The notes under the pieces: model-generated
What the model saw: only the letters and a program-made list of their open reading frames with translations
Databases searched by the model: none
What the model was told of the DNA's origin: nothing
Source: Candidatus Brocadia sp.
GTDB lineage: Bacteria; Planctomycetota; Brocadiia; Brocadiales; Brocadiaceae
Length of the DNA stretch: 14,806 nucleotides
Direction: 5' to 3'
Assembly: GCA_030837935.1 (NCBI GenBank)
Contig: JAUQXU010000050.1
Location: forward strand, 1 to 14,806
Shown: positions 6,946 through 13,424 of the stretch, in pieces
Position numbering within the stretch: position 1 is the first letter of the stretch
Layout: every line of letters begins with the position of its first letter
Program-made: the position numbers and the translations under genes

Positions 6946-7061
6946 GGTAGGGTGGATTAAGGCGTTGGTTTTACGCCAAATCAACCTTCACAATACCCAC
7001 CCCTGAGTCCCCTCCCAGAGGGGATTGAGGGGTGGGTTCGCTCCGCTTAACCCACCCTACC
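6946..7061. repeat. MITE-like composite element with 16-bp terminal inverted repeats
   Basis: GGTAGGGTGGATTAAG (6946-6961) and CTTAACCCACCCTACC (7046-7061) are inverted repeats with one mismatch in 16. Inside lies a hairpin GGCGT/ACGCC (6961-6975) and a C/G-rich palindrome (ACCCACCCCTGAGTCCCCTC against GAGGGGATTGAGGGGTGGGT, 6996-7037). The element is 116 bp, non-coding and lacks a visible target-site duplication, so mobility is inferred only from its shape. Confidence 0.6.
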
Positions 7062-7114
7062 GCAAACCCGCATTGAATACAATGAAAATTCTTATACGAC
7101 CAAGATAAAAAGAA

Positions 7115-7585
7115 CTATTTAATTTCAACTGAAAACTTCATCACCCTCGGCTTTACCAGTCTCTCAAAATCCTTATACGCCATCCTGACCAGTTCCCTGT
7201 GAGAACCTGCATTGAATGCAATCTCTTCGTCTTCGGTTAAACTTTTCGCCACAAAAACATCCATTCCGTAAAGATTACCAAAAGGTGGCATGGCGCCAAT
7301 TTCACATCCGGGAAACAGGTCTTTAAATTCCTCCTCATCGGCGATTTCAACCTTACCCGACCCCGTTGCCTTCGTTAACAGATCAAAATCCACTTTATAA
7401 GAAGCAGGAAGAACGGCCATAGCCATTTTTCCATCGACCTTCACGATGACCGTTTTCGCCAATTCTTTCCCGGGAATATGGGCAGATGTTGCCGTTTCCT
7501 GTGCTGTAAATGCACGGGAGTGACTGATGGTTACGTACTTCATGTTATGACTATCTAAAAATTCTTTCAATCTTTTCACTGGCAC
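7115..7585 (-). CDS. ybaK: YbaK/EbsC-family aminoacyl-tRNA deacylase
   Basis: A 156-residue protein spanning one YbaK/ProX editing domain. The family lysine sits in ELAKTVIVK (K44), and the conserved GAMPPFG loop (97-103) and FNAGSHRELVRM block (124-135) are present. Members hydrolyse mischarged aminoacyl-tRNAs such as Cys-tRNA(Pro) or Ala-tRNA(Pro); the exact substrate cannot be read from sequence. The start is GTG at 7585: GGAGA lies 5 bases upstream, while the next GTG two codons in is too far from it. It follows the cystathionine gamma-lyase/synthase gene by 21 bases, so it is probably co-transcribed. A link to cysteine mischarging in a cysteine-making operon is tempting but unproven. Confidence 0.88.
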   Translation of the reverse strand: MPVKRLKEFLDSHNMKYVTISHSRAFTAQETATSAHIPGKELAKTVIVKVDGKMAMAVLPASYKVDFDLLTKATGSGKVEIADEEEFKDLFPGCEIGAMPPFGNLYGMDVFVAKSLTEDEEIAFNAGSHRELVRMAYKDFERLVKPRVMKFSVEIK

Positions 7586-7606
7586 TGGAATCTCCTTTTT
7601 TAAATC

Positions 7607-8749
7607 TTATGTAAAGGCCTTCTCGATGTCCTCTATTAAATCGTCAACATTTTCAAGTCCTACAGAGACCCGAATAAGCTCATCAGATATTCCTACCTTT
7701 TCCCTGACTTCCTTTGGGAGAGATGCATGCGTCATTATTGCCGGGTGTTCTATGAGCGACTCAACGCCACCCAGACTCTCTGCTAAAGAGAATATCTTTA
7801 CCCTTTCAAGAAATCTCCTTGCTGCGTCAAGCCCTCCCTTTATGAAAAATGTTATTATTCCTCCAAATCCAGCCATCTGTTTCCTTGCAAGTTCGTGTTG
7901 TGGATGCGACCTGAGTCCCGGATAAATAACCCTTCTTACCTTGGGATGATTCTCTAAAAATTGTGCTATCGTCATCGCATTTCCCGCATGCCGCTCCATC
8001 CTGACAGCAAGGGTTTTGATTCCACGAAGAACCAGAAAACAATCAAAAGGGCCCGGCACCCCACCTGCTGCGTTTTGAAGAAACTGAAGTTTGTCGTACA
8101 ATCCCTGATCGTTCACTACAAGAGCGCCGCCAATAACATCGCTGTGGCCATTCAGATACTTGGTAGTGCTGTGCATGACGATGTCTGCTCCGAATTTTAA
8201 GGGTTTCTGAAAGAAAGGAGTTGCGAAGGTATTATCAACTACAACCAGTATATTATTCTTTTTAGCTATCAGAGCGACTGCTTCAATATCGACAAGTTTC
8301 AGAAGGGGATTTGAGGGACTCTCCAGCCATATCATCTTTGTATTATTTTTTCTGTATCGTTCCAGAGATTGAGGTTGGGTTAAATCGGTAAAATCAAATT
8401 CGAGACCGTACCGCTTCCATACCTTATCAAACAACCGAAACGTTCCACCGTAGACATCGTCACAACAGATAACATGGTCACCCGTGTTTAAAAGTTGAGT
8501 AATCGTTGAAATAGCGGACATTCCTGACGAAAAGGCGAGTCCGAAATTTCCTTCTTCAAGAGAGGCAATATTTTTTTCCAGAGCAGTTCTCGTAGGATTA
8601 CGGGTTCTTGAATAATCATATCCCTTGTGTTTACCAGGAGATTCCTGAACATAGGTGCTTGTTTGAAATATGGGCGTCATAATAGCGCCAGTTCCTGAAT
8701 CAGGCTCACATCCCGCATGAATAGCCCTTGTCTCAAATCTTTGTTCCAT
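7607..8749 (-). CDS. Cystathionine gamma-lyase / gamma-synthase family PLP enzyme
   Basis: A 380-residue Cys/Met-metabolism PLP enzyme, the normal length for the family. Visible motifs are YSRTRNPT (46-53), FSSGMSAI (73-80), D172 in VVVDNTFATP, and the Schiff-base K197 in MHSTTKYLNGHSDVIGG; the C-terminal RVSVGLENVDDLIEDI is complete. These enzymes cleave or form cystathionine in the cytoplasm. Sequence alone does not separate gamma-lyase, gamma-synthase and beta-lyase. The adjacent upstream cystathionine beta-synthase favours gamma-lyase activity, giving cysteine from homocysteine. The ATG has only a weak GGTGA upstream. The 164-base gap to the upstream gene holds a palindromic repeat, which may terminate or attenuate transcription between the two. 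Confidence 0.9.
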   Translation of the reverse strand: MEQRFETRAIHAGCEPDSGTGAIMTPIFQTSTYVQESPGKHKGYDYSRTRNPTRTALEKNIASLEEGNFGLAFSSGMSAISTITQLLNTGDHVICCDDVYGGTFRLFDKVWKRYGLEFDFTDLTQPQSLERYRKNNTKMIWLESPSNPLLKLVDIEAVALIAKKNNILVVVDNTFATPFFQKPLKFGADIVMHSTTKYLNGHSDVIGGALVVNDQGLYDKLQFLQNAAGGVPGPFDCFLVLRGIKTLAVRMERHAGNAMTIAQFLENHPKVRRVIYPGLRSHPQHELARKQMAGFGGIITFFIKGGLDAARRFLERVKIFSLAESLGGVESLIEHPAIMTHASLPKEVREKVGISDELIRVSVGLENVDDLIEDIEKAFT

Positions 8750-8783
8750 GTATCACCATTAAATTAAATTTTATTTAATTCTA

Positions 8784-8819
8784 CCTCCCCTTTATCCCCT
8801 CCTTCGTAAGGAGGGGAGA
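8784..8819. repeat. C/G-rich palindrome between cbs and the gamma-lyase gene
   Basis: CCCCTCCTT (8796-8804) pairs with AAGGAGGGG (8808-8816), flanked by ACCTCCCC. It is a member of the family spread through the window. In RNA it would form a stable stem inside an otherwise operon-like pair, so it could act as a processing or attenuation point. No U tract follows on the minus strand that would make it a clear terminator. Confidence 0.75.
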
Positions 8820-8913
8820 TTGCCCCCCCGCGCGAAATCAAAGATATGGGTAATAACACGCTTGCAGAGGGAGAGAAGAAGGGTCTTTTGGTACGCCGTA
8901 GCTGTGCAGGAAA

Positions 8914-9933
8914 TCATTCCAAAAAACCATTGACCTTCATCCATTCGTCATTATATATTTTGCTCAGGTACCTGCTGCCAGAATCTGGCAGGACTACCAC
9001 AATGCTTTTGTTTTCTTTAATCCCCCTGCCAACCTCAATGGCCGCCCATACAGCGCTACCACTTGAACCTCCCGCAAAGATTCCTTCTTCGCCTGCAAGT
9101 CTCCGTGCTATCAGAAATGATTCCTTATCGTGAACCTGAACAATGTCATCAATAAGGTTAAAATCGACTGCCTTTACCAGGTAATCCTCTCCGATTCCCT
9201 CTACCTTATAAACGTGTGGTTTTATAAGCTTTCCCGTCTTGAAATAATCGTAAAAGACAGACCCCTCCGGGTCAACCGCAATGATTCTTACTTTGGGATT
9301 CATTTCTTTAAGGTATTTCCCGGCCCCGCTCAGTGTACCACCGGTACCGATGCCTGCAACAAGATAATCCACATTTCCACCTGTCTGTTTCCATATCTCA
9401 GGACCGGTGGTATAGTAATGAGCATCAATATTCCTGGGATTATTGTATTGATCAGGATAATATGAATCCGGGGTTTCTTTCGCTATTCTTTTGGCAACGC
9501 TGTAATAACTCTCGGGGGAATCTGGAGGGACATCCGTAGGAGTTACCACAACCTTTGCACCAAATGCCCTCATGAGGTTCTTTTTTTCATCGCTCATCTT
9601 ATCAGGCATGGTGATGATACATTTGTAACCTTTTACAGCTGCAATCATGGCAAGGGCAGCGCCTGTATTACCAGATGAGTTTTCCACGATGGTACCGCCG
9701 GGTTTTAAAAGTCCCTTCTTTTCTGCATCCTCAATGATAAACATGGCCATCCTGTCTTTTACACTCCCTGCAGGGTTGAGAAATTCAAGCTTGGCAAAGA
9801 TACTTGATTTTATTTCTCCTGATACCTTGTTCAATCTCACCATGGGAGTCCAGCCAATGGTTTTCAAAATGTCAGGAGTTATACTCCCGAATTTTTCTAT
9901 TACTGTCTTGAAGTCTGCATCATTCATGGACAT
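8914..9933 (-). CDS. cbs: Cystathionine beta-synthase (catalytic domain only)
   Basis: A fold-type II PLP enzyme of the CysK/CBS superfamily, 339 residues from the chosen ATG. The PLP lysine is K59 in NPAGSVKDRMA. The phosphate loop GTGGT is at 196-200 and SSGNTG at 86-91. CBS rather than O-acetylserine sulfhydrylase is favoured by the ITMPDKMSDEKK and TPTDVPPDSPES segments, the DQYNNPRNIDAHYYTTGPEIW block, EGIGEDY, and the closing SRYLSKIYNDEWMKVNGFL, all closely like animal CBS. The regulatory Bateman domain is absent. The frame opens 15 bases earlier at a TTG, but GAGG lies 6 bases before the ATG at 9933, so that ATG is preferred. It follows the flavoredoxin-like gene by about 31 bases and is probably in its operon. 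Confidence 0.85.
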   Translation of the reverse strand: MSMNDADFKTVIEKFGSITPDILKTIGWTPMVRLNKVSGEIKSSIFAKLEFLNPAGSVKDRMAMFIIEDAEKKGLLKPGGTIVENSSGNTGAALAMIAAVKGYKCIITMPDKMSDEKKNLMRAFGAKVVVTPTDVPPDSPESYYSVAKRIAKETPDSYYPDQYNNPRNIDAHYYTTGPEIWKQTGGNVDYLVAGIGTGGTLSGAGKYLKEMNPKVRIIAVDPEGSVFYDYFKTGKLIKPHVYKVEGIGEDYLVKAVDFNLIDDIVQVHDKESFLIARRLAGEEGIFAGGSSGSAVWAAIEVGRGIKENKSIVVVLPDSGSRYLSKIYNDEWMKVNGFLE

Positions 9934-9964
9934 TCTTTGCCTCTTCAAAATTATTCAATATCGA

Positions 9965-10540
9965 TCAGATGCTTTTAATCTGCTTGCCTATGGAGAATGC
10001 CTTGCCAAGGCATCGGCCAACCCCGTAATAGGCGCGGACCTCCGGGGCATATAAGATGGGATGTATTTTGTCTATATCAATCGCCCCGTCTTCCCCAAAC
10101 ACAGATTCATCAGCTTTAACATCCACAATTTCACCGATAAACTGGGTGTGCAATCCTATTTCAACGGTGTGCGTTAGTTTACATTCCAAAATGAGAGGAA
10201 ACTCTTTGATATACGGGGCGTCCACAAGATCGCTTTTTACCGGGGTAAGTCCGGTTACGGAAAACTTGTCTTCCTTTCCGCCTGATACAATCCCGAAATA
10301 ATCGGCCTCTTTGACATGCGATTCAGAAGGAATATTTACCGTAAAAGCCTTCCGATCCACAATGTTCCCATACGTATACGTGGCCTTCCTGAGAGAAACT
10401 GCGACAGACGGCGGACTGGAACAACACAGGCCTCCCCACGCAACGTTCATCACATTTGGCTTTCCCGCCTTGTCATACGTTCCCACAATAAAGACCGGGG
10501 TTGGGTATACGATGGTTTTTGCGCCTAAAGATTTTTTCAT
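9965..10540 (-). CDS. Flavoredoxin-like FMN-binding flavin reductase family protein
   Basis: A 191-residue protein with the split-barrel flavin reductase fold. SLGAKTIVYPTPVFIVGTYD at the N-terminus, NVAWGGLCCSSPPSVAVSLRKATYTYGNI (about 32-60) and the HTQFIGEIVDVK strand are typical of flavoredoxins from sulfate reducers and related anaerobes. Members bind FMN and transfer electrons, or reduce flavin with NAD(P)H, in the cytoplasm. The physiological partner here is unknown. The upstream ATG at 10546 abuts GGAGG with no spacing; the ATG at 10540 is 6 bases away, so it is the likely start. It leads the probable sulfur-amino-acid operon, and a redox role near cysteine synthesis is inference. Confidence 0.87.
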   Translation of the reverse strand: MKKSLGAKTIVYPTPVFIVGTYDKAGKPNVMNVAWGGLCCSSPPSVAVSLRKATYTYGNIVDRKAFTVNIPSESHVKEADYFGIVSGGKEDKFSVTGLTPVKSDLVDAPYIKEFPLILECKLTHTVEIGLHTQFIGEIVDVKADESVFGEDGAIDIDKIHPILYAPEVRAYYGVGRCLGKAFSIGKQIKSI

Positions 10541-10551
10541 GATCATCCTCC
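10541..10551 (-). promoter_or_regulatory. Shine-Dalgarno that decides the flavoredoxin start
   Basis: GGAGG occupies 10551-10547, followed at once by ATGATCATG. Zero spacing makes the first ATG (10546) unlikely and six-base spacing makes the second (10540) optimal. Confidence 0.75.
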
Positions 10552-10570
10552 ACGCTTCGAGTTAGAAAGT

Positions 10571-10600
10571 CCCCTCCTGGGAGGGGATTTAAGGGTGGTA
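10571..10600. repeat. C/G-rich palindrome upstream of flavoredoxin gene
   Basis: CCCCTCC, TG, GGAGGGG (10571-10586) followed by ATTTAAGGGTGG. It lies in the 96-base gap after the M23-type gene and only about 20 bases before the flavoredoxin ribosome binding site. It is the same repeat family as at 8784 and 12628. Confidence 0.75.
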
Positions 10601-10636
10601 AGTCGGTAATTCGTGATATATTCAGAGTCTCATTAT

Positions 10637-11281
10637 TCAGGTTTTGATTATATCACTTCCATACTGCTCTACATTATATTTACATTCGATAAACTCCAGG
10701 GGATCACAAAGAGTCACGACACTACGATCACTCATCGTTTTCCAGCCAAGCCTTTCATAAGGAAAAGATTTCGGCAGCCATGCCACAGAGATATGCACAT
10801 GAGGAGGAATCTTTGTAGTTTTCTTTCCGGTATCTGCAATAGTAGCAATCAATTCTCCTTCACCAAAGACCTTCCCTATCGTAACACCGCTGTATGGATT
10901 CGTATGACCATAGATGGTATGAAGCCTGTTTTCACGGTCATCATAGATGTTATGGTTTACAAATATCGATTTTCCCAGGAAATCATCTTCAATACGGATG
11001 ATTTCTCCCTCATACATCATCGGGATATGTGCCTTCTCACGAAGACTATGCTCTTGCCCTCCTGTGTCCCGGTAAAAACAGAAGTCTACTCCCTCGTGGG
11101 CTCTCAGTCGAACCCCACGATCTCCCCACCATGCACAGAGATCGTTGAACAACATCCCCGGATAAAAAATCCACGCATCAAACCCAAATCGAGTAAGGCT
11201 ATTATGTCTTACTAAAAATTCAATGAATTGCGATTTAAACATTTTATCGATTAATTTCTTCTTCGTAACCGGTACTTTCAC
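10637..11281 (-). CDS. M23 (LytM)-type metallopeptidase-like protein without signal peptide
   Basis: A 214-residue protein with the M23 zinc-site pattern: H62-x-x-x-D66 in AHEGVDF, then H126 in YGHTNP and H161-x-H163 in PPHVHISV. The glycine-rich strands between them (GKSIFVNHN, GKVFGEGELIATIADTG) fit the LytM barrel. Active members cut peptidoglycan cross-links in the periplasm. The surprise is the lack of any signal peptide or membrane anchor, so it may be cytoplasmic, non-classically exported, or have a different substrate. The GTG start at 11281 has AGGAAG 8 bases upstream and overlaps the DUF4405 gene by 38 bases. A rival ATG at 11242, one base past the DUF4405 stop, has a poorer ribosome site. 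Either start implies translational coupling. Confidence 0.78.
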   Translation of the reverse strand: MKVPVTKKKLIDKMFKSQFIEFLVRHNSLTRFGFDAWIFYPGMLFNDLCAWWGDRGVRLRAHEGVDFCFYRDTGGQEHSLREKAHIPMMYEGEIIRIEDDFLGKSIFVNHNIYDDRENRLHTIYGHTNPYSGVTIGKVFGEGELIATIADTGKKTTKIPPHVHISVAWLPKSFPYERLGWKTMSDRSVVTLCDPLEFIECKYNVEQYGSDIIKT

Positions 11282-11681
11282 GTTGATGTCTTCCTTTTCG
11301 TTCTGGTTCTTGCACCTCCGGTTTCACAACCAGGGGAAAGACCACAAGAAACACGCCCACAATGACAATAATCGCTGCAATAATGCGTCTTGCAACCCTA
11401 TCCCCTATCAGCCTGCCGTAGATAGACACTATCATTTTCCAGTGGAGGATGATGTGGAGCGTCAGGAAACCCAGAAAGACGAAGGCAATGATAAGATGAA
11501 TCGTTCCCCATTGGTGGCGTTCCATGCCAAACAAGAATAATTCCACTTTTCTCCCATATACAGCCGCAGTGTCCTTGCCAGGTAACAGGACAAACTTCAT
11601 AAGGAGCCCAATGCCTGCGATTGCCATCACACAGAGAAACATCACGGCATCGAGTACAAGATTGACTTTTGATTTATCCAT
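11244..11681 (-). CDS. DUF4405 (cytochrome b-like) three-helix membrane protein
   Basis: A 145-residue protein with three hydrophobic helices: about 8-32, 57-80 and 98-120. The ERHQWGTIHL and LTLHIILHWKMI segments are the DUF4405 signature. Four histidines, H56, H62, H76 and H80, sit on and near helix 2 and could ligate haem b as in cytochrome b-type subunits. The short charged tail (PEVQEPERKG) would be cytoplasmic. Members are proposed membrane electron-transfer components, but no function is proven. The ATG has AGGGA about 12 bases upstream, a weak site. It overlaps or abuts the M23-type gene downstream, so the two are almost certainly one transcript, which hints at a joint role at the envelope. 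Confidence 0.82.
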   Translation of the reverse strand: MDKSKVNLVLDAVMFLCVMAIAGIGLLMKFVLLPGKDTAAVYGRKVELFLFGMERHQWGTIHLIIAFVFLGFLTLHIILHWKMIVSIYGRLIGDRVARRIIAAIIVIVGVFLVVFPLVVKPEVQEPERKGRHQRESTGYEEEINR

Positions 11682-11775
11682 CGCTATCGAATCCCTATTC
11701 CTGAAAGTGTTAGAAAAAAAATACCTATTTTACAATTGGGCGGGCATCAGTTCAATTAGGCCTTCGGCAACTTTT

Positions 11776-11818
11776 ACCCCCCTCTGTCCCCCCCGTTTAC
11801 GGGGGGACAGAGGGGGGT
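11776..11818. repeat. Perfect 18-bp C/G-rich hairpin
   Basis: ACCCCCCTCTGTCCCCCC (11776-11793) pairs without mismatch with 11801-11818 around a 7-base loop. It is the longest and most perfect of the palindrome family here. It sits in the 293-base gap between the exported OB-like gene and DUF4405, so it could separate their transcripts, although no U tract follows. Confidence 0.85.
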
Positions 11819-11859
11819 GTTTGAAATTCCTTAACATTTAACATTAACTTTATCTATGA

Positions 11860-11946
11860 CCCACGAAATTCACGAAAGATCGCGAAAGCTGTTTCTGATA
11901 GGTTTAGAAATTATACTCTTTCGTGTTTTTTCGTGTGTTTCGCGGG
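11860..11946. repeat. Long inverted repeat of CACGAAA units
   Basis: The left arm 11860-11888 (CCCACGAAATTCACGAAAG and on) is imperfectly complementary to the right arm 11918-11946 (CTTTCGTGTTTTTTCGTG and on to CGCGGG). Each arm is itself three spaced copies of a CGAAA motif. In RNA it would give a long imperfect stem with a loop of about 29 bases. It lies just downstream of the OB-like gene and could shape its 3' end; alternatively it is a dispersed repeat. Confidence 0.6.
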
Positions 11947-11974
11947 CTTAGGTAATTTTGAAATTAACATAAAA

Positions 11975-12433
11975 CTAGCGCTTTCTCCAACCACTCCAAA
12001 ACGGAAACCCTTTTTCATCCCGGAGCTTCAGTACTTCTTCGCCTTTTTTCACTTCTGCAGCAATGATAACAGGTTTGCCTTCCAATGTGATCCTTGAACC
12101 CGTAACCTCAACCTTGTCCTTTGGTTCGATCTTAGTGTCCTGATTTTCAATGTACCACCCCGGACCTAAATGGACAGAAATTGTTTCCTTGGCCGTCTTT
12201 ACCATCAGATGCACCCCATAGTACATCCCTTTTACCGGGGTAATGACGTCCACGCTGACCACTTCTCCACTGATGGTCTCAACGGTTTTTGGGTCATACA
12301 TCCTGCCGTATGGGGCGCCCATCCCCCAGCCACCGCCTCCCCTCCATTGCATCCCCTGTTGGGCAAATGACTGACTCATGTGAATCAGACTAAAAACAGC
12401 AATCACCACCATTACTACTCCTATCTTCCTCAT
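11975..12433 (-). CDS. Small exported protein, probable OB-fold, function unknown
   Basis: 152 residues. Residues 1-24 form a Sec signal peptide (MRKIGVVMVVIAVFSLI, likely cut after SQSFA). A Gly/Trp/Met-rich stretch follows (QWRGGGGWGMGAPYGRMYD), then a compact beta-rich domain with GEVVSVD, VHLMVKTAKETISVHLGPGWYIE, DKVEVTGSRI and EGKPVIIAAEVKKG. The GEV...VHLGPGWY...VTGSRI order resembles bacterial OB-fold exported proteins. I know no proven role, and metal or ligand binding by the Met/Trp-rich segment is only a guess. It has AAGGGG about 8 bases before the ATG. Repeats on both sides separate it from its neighbours. Confidence 0.75.
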   Translation of the reverse strand: MRKIGVVMVVIAVFSLIHMSQSFAQQGMQWRGGGGWGMGAPYGRMYDPKTVETISGEVVSVDVITPVKGMYYGVHLMVKTAKETISVHLGPGWYIENQDTKIEPKDKVEVTGSRITLEGKPVIIAAEVKKGEEVLKLRDEKGFPFWSGWRKR

Positions 12434-12627
12434 TTTCTACCCCTTTCGCTTGGTTGTTATTTCTGCTCCACCCAATTGCAAAATAGCCATTTTCGCAACA
12501 ATTTAGTTTTTTGAAAAGTTCCAACAATAACGATGTTTTGCCGCGCATTCATTTGTCAATTGTTCAAGTACCATTTTGCCGCATTATTGTATTCCTCCAA
12601 AAATCTCTTTTATCAGGAATATTTTTT

Positions 12628-12674
12628 ACCACCCCTTTGTCCCCTCCTTCCGAAGGAGGGGATTGAGGGGTGGT
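12628..12674. repeat. Imperfect 22-bp C/G-rich hairpin downstream of SOD gene
   Basis: ACCACCCCTTTGTCCCCTCCTT (12628-12649) against 12653-12674, with three adjacent mismatches. It lies about 40 bases past the superoxide dismutase stop, so it may serve as a 3'-end structure. The mismatch pattern (TTG against CAA) matches the loop region of the sibling at 6996-7037. Confidence 0.8.
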
Positions 12675-12715
12675 TATAAGTTCAAATTTACTGTGTGTCT
12701 TTTCAATCCTCCATT

Positions 12716-13402
12716 TTATTTCAGTCTCGCTTCTGCAGCAGCCCAATCAATATTCTTAAAGAATGCCTCAATGTAATCCGCCCTTTTCAGGCCATAATCG
12801 ATCATAAAGGCATGCTCAAATACATCCATGATTAGTAAGGGGTTACATCCTGCCGGATGAGATACATCATGCTCATTTATCCAGAAGTTAATGAGTCTCC
12901 CGTTGGCGCTATCCTGATACAGGACAGCCCATCCGATGCCCCTCATGGCGCCTACTGCCTTAAAGTCCTTTTCCCACATCTCGTAACTACCGAAATCCTC
13001 TGTCATCTTTTTGGCAAGTGATCCCTCTTTGTTCATGCCGCCTTTTTTCCCAAGATTTTCAAAATAATATTCATGGAGTCTCATCCCGTTAAACTCCCAT
13101 CCAAGCCGCCTCTTGAGTTCAGCAAATTCCGGAGTGGCTGTCTTTCCATCTTTCAGCATCTGACCAAGGGTGTCGAGTACCTTGTTTGTGTTTGTCACAT
13201 ATCCCTGATAGAGGGTGAAATGATTTTTTAAAAGCGTCTCACTGAATCCCTCCATCCCAATGAGTTTTGAATAATCCTTTGCTGCGTACGGCATAGTCTT
13301 TTCCTCCTTTTCTGTTGATGCATGTAAGGGGTTCGGAATACCGAATAACAGGGCAGCCCCACCTGCGCCCGTTATCGCTAAAAATTCACGTCTGTTAAGC
13401 AT
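12716..13402 (-). CDS. Tat-exported Fe/Mn-family superoxide dismutase
   Basis: 228 residues. The N-terminus NRREFLAITGAGGAALLFG is a twin-arginine signal with likely processing near LHAST. The mature part is a full Fe/Mn SOD: H61 in KNHFTLYQGYV, H110 in NGMRLHEYYF, GIGWAVLY, and the ligand pair D193 and H197 in DVFEHAFMIDYG. It converts superoxide to peroxide outside the cytoplasm. Export by Tat implies the metal is loaded inside. Two motifs are unusual: the first ligand motif is HFTLYQGY rather than HxxxHHxxY, and His178 replaces the Gln of the WxxxQD-type loop, which makes Fe or Mn preference hard to call. AAGGAGGA lies about 5 bases before the ATG. It is 22 bases downstream of the peroxidase gene, so the pair probably forms an operon. 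Confidence 0.9.
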   Translation of the reverse strand: MLNRREFLAITGAGGAALLFGIPNPLHASTEKEEKTMPYAAKDYSKLIGMEGFSETLLKNHFTLYQGYVTNTNKVLDTLGQMLKDGKTATPEFAELKRRLGWEFNGMRLHEYYFENLGKKGGMNKEGSLAKKMTEDFGSYEMWEKDFKAVGAMRGIGWAVLYQDSANGRLINFWINEHDVSHPAGCNPLLIMDVFEHAFMIDYGLKRADYIEAFFKNIDWAAAEARLK

Positions 13403-13424
13403 AGTTCCTCCTTATTGGTTACAA

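Larger units (their letters stand above)
6222..7114. other. Gene-free, repeat-rich interval
   Basis: About 0.9 kb with no credible gene. From left to right it holds a near-palindrome at 6321-6342, a cluster of short CCC-loop-GGG hairpins (6367-6551), an unremarkable stretch to about 6690, C/G-rich palindromes at 6693-6718, 6755-6774 and 6875-6890, an A/T hairpin inside 6782-6829, and a composite element with 16-bp terminal inverted repeats (6946-7061). The 70-codon minus-strand ORF at 6689-6901 only translates these repeats. The stretch separates the YbaK operon end from the ferritin-like gene and looks like a landing zone for small repeats. Confidence 0.7.

Noticed and set aside
10613..11215. 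200-codon plus-strand ORF
   Set aside because: It lies antisense to the M23-type gene, which has an intact zinc motif and operon context; the plus-strand product has no recognisable feature.
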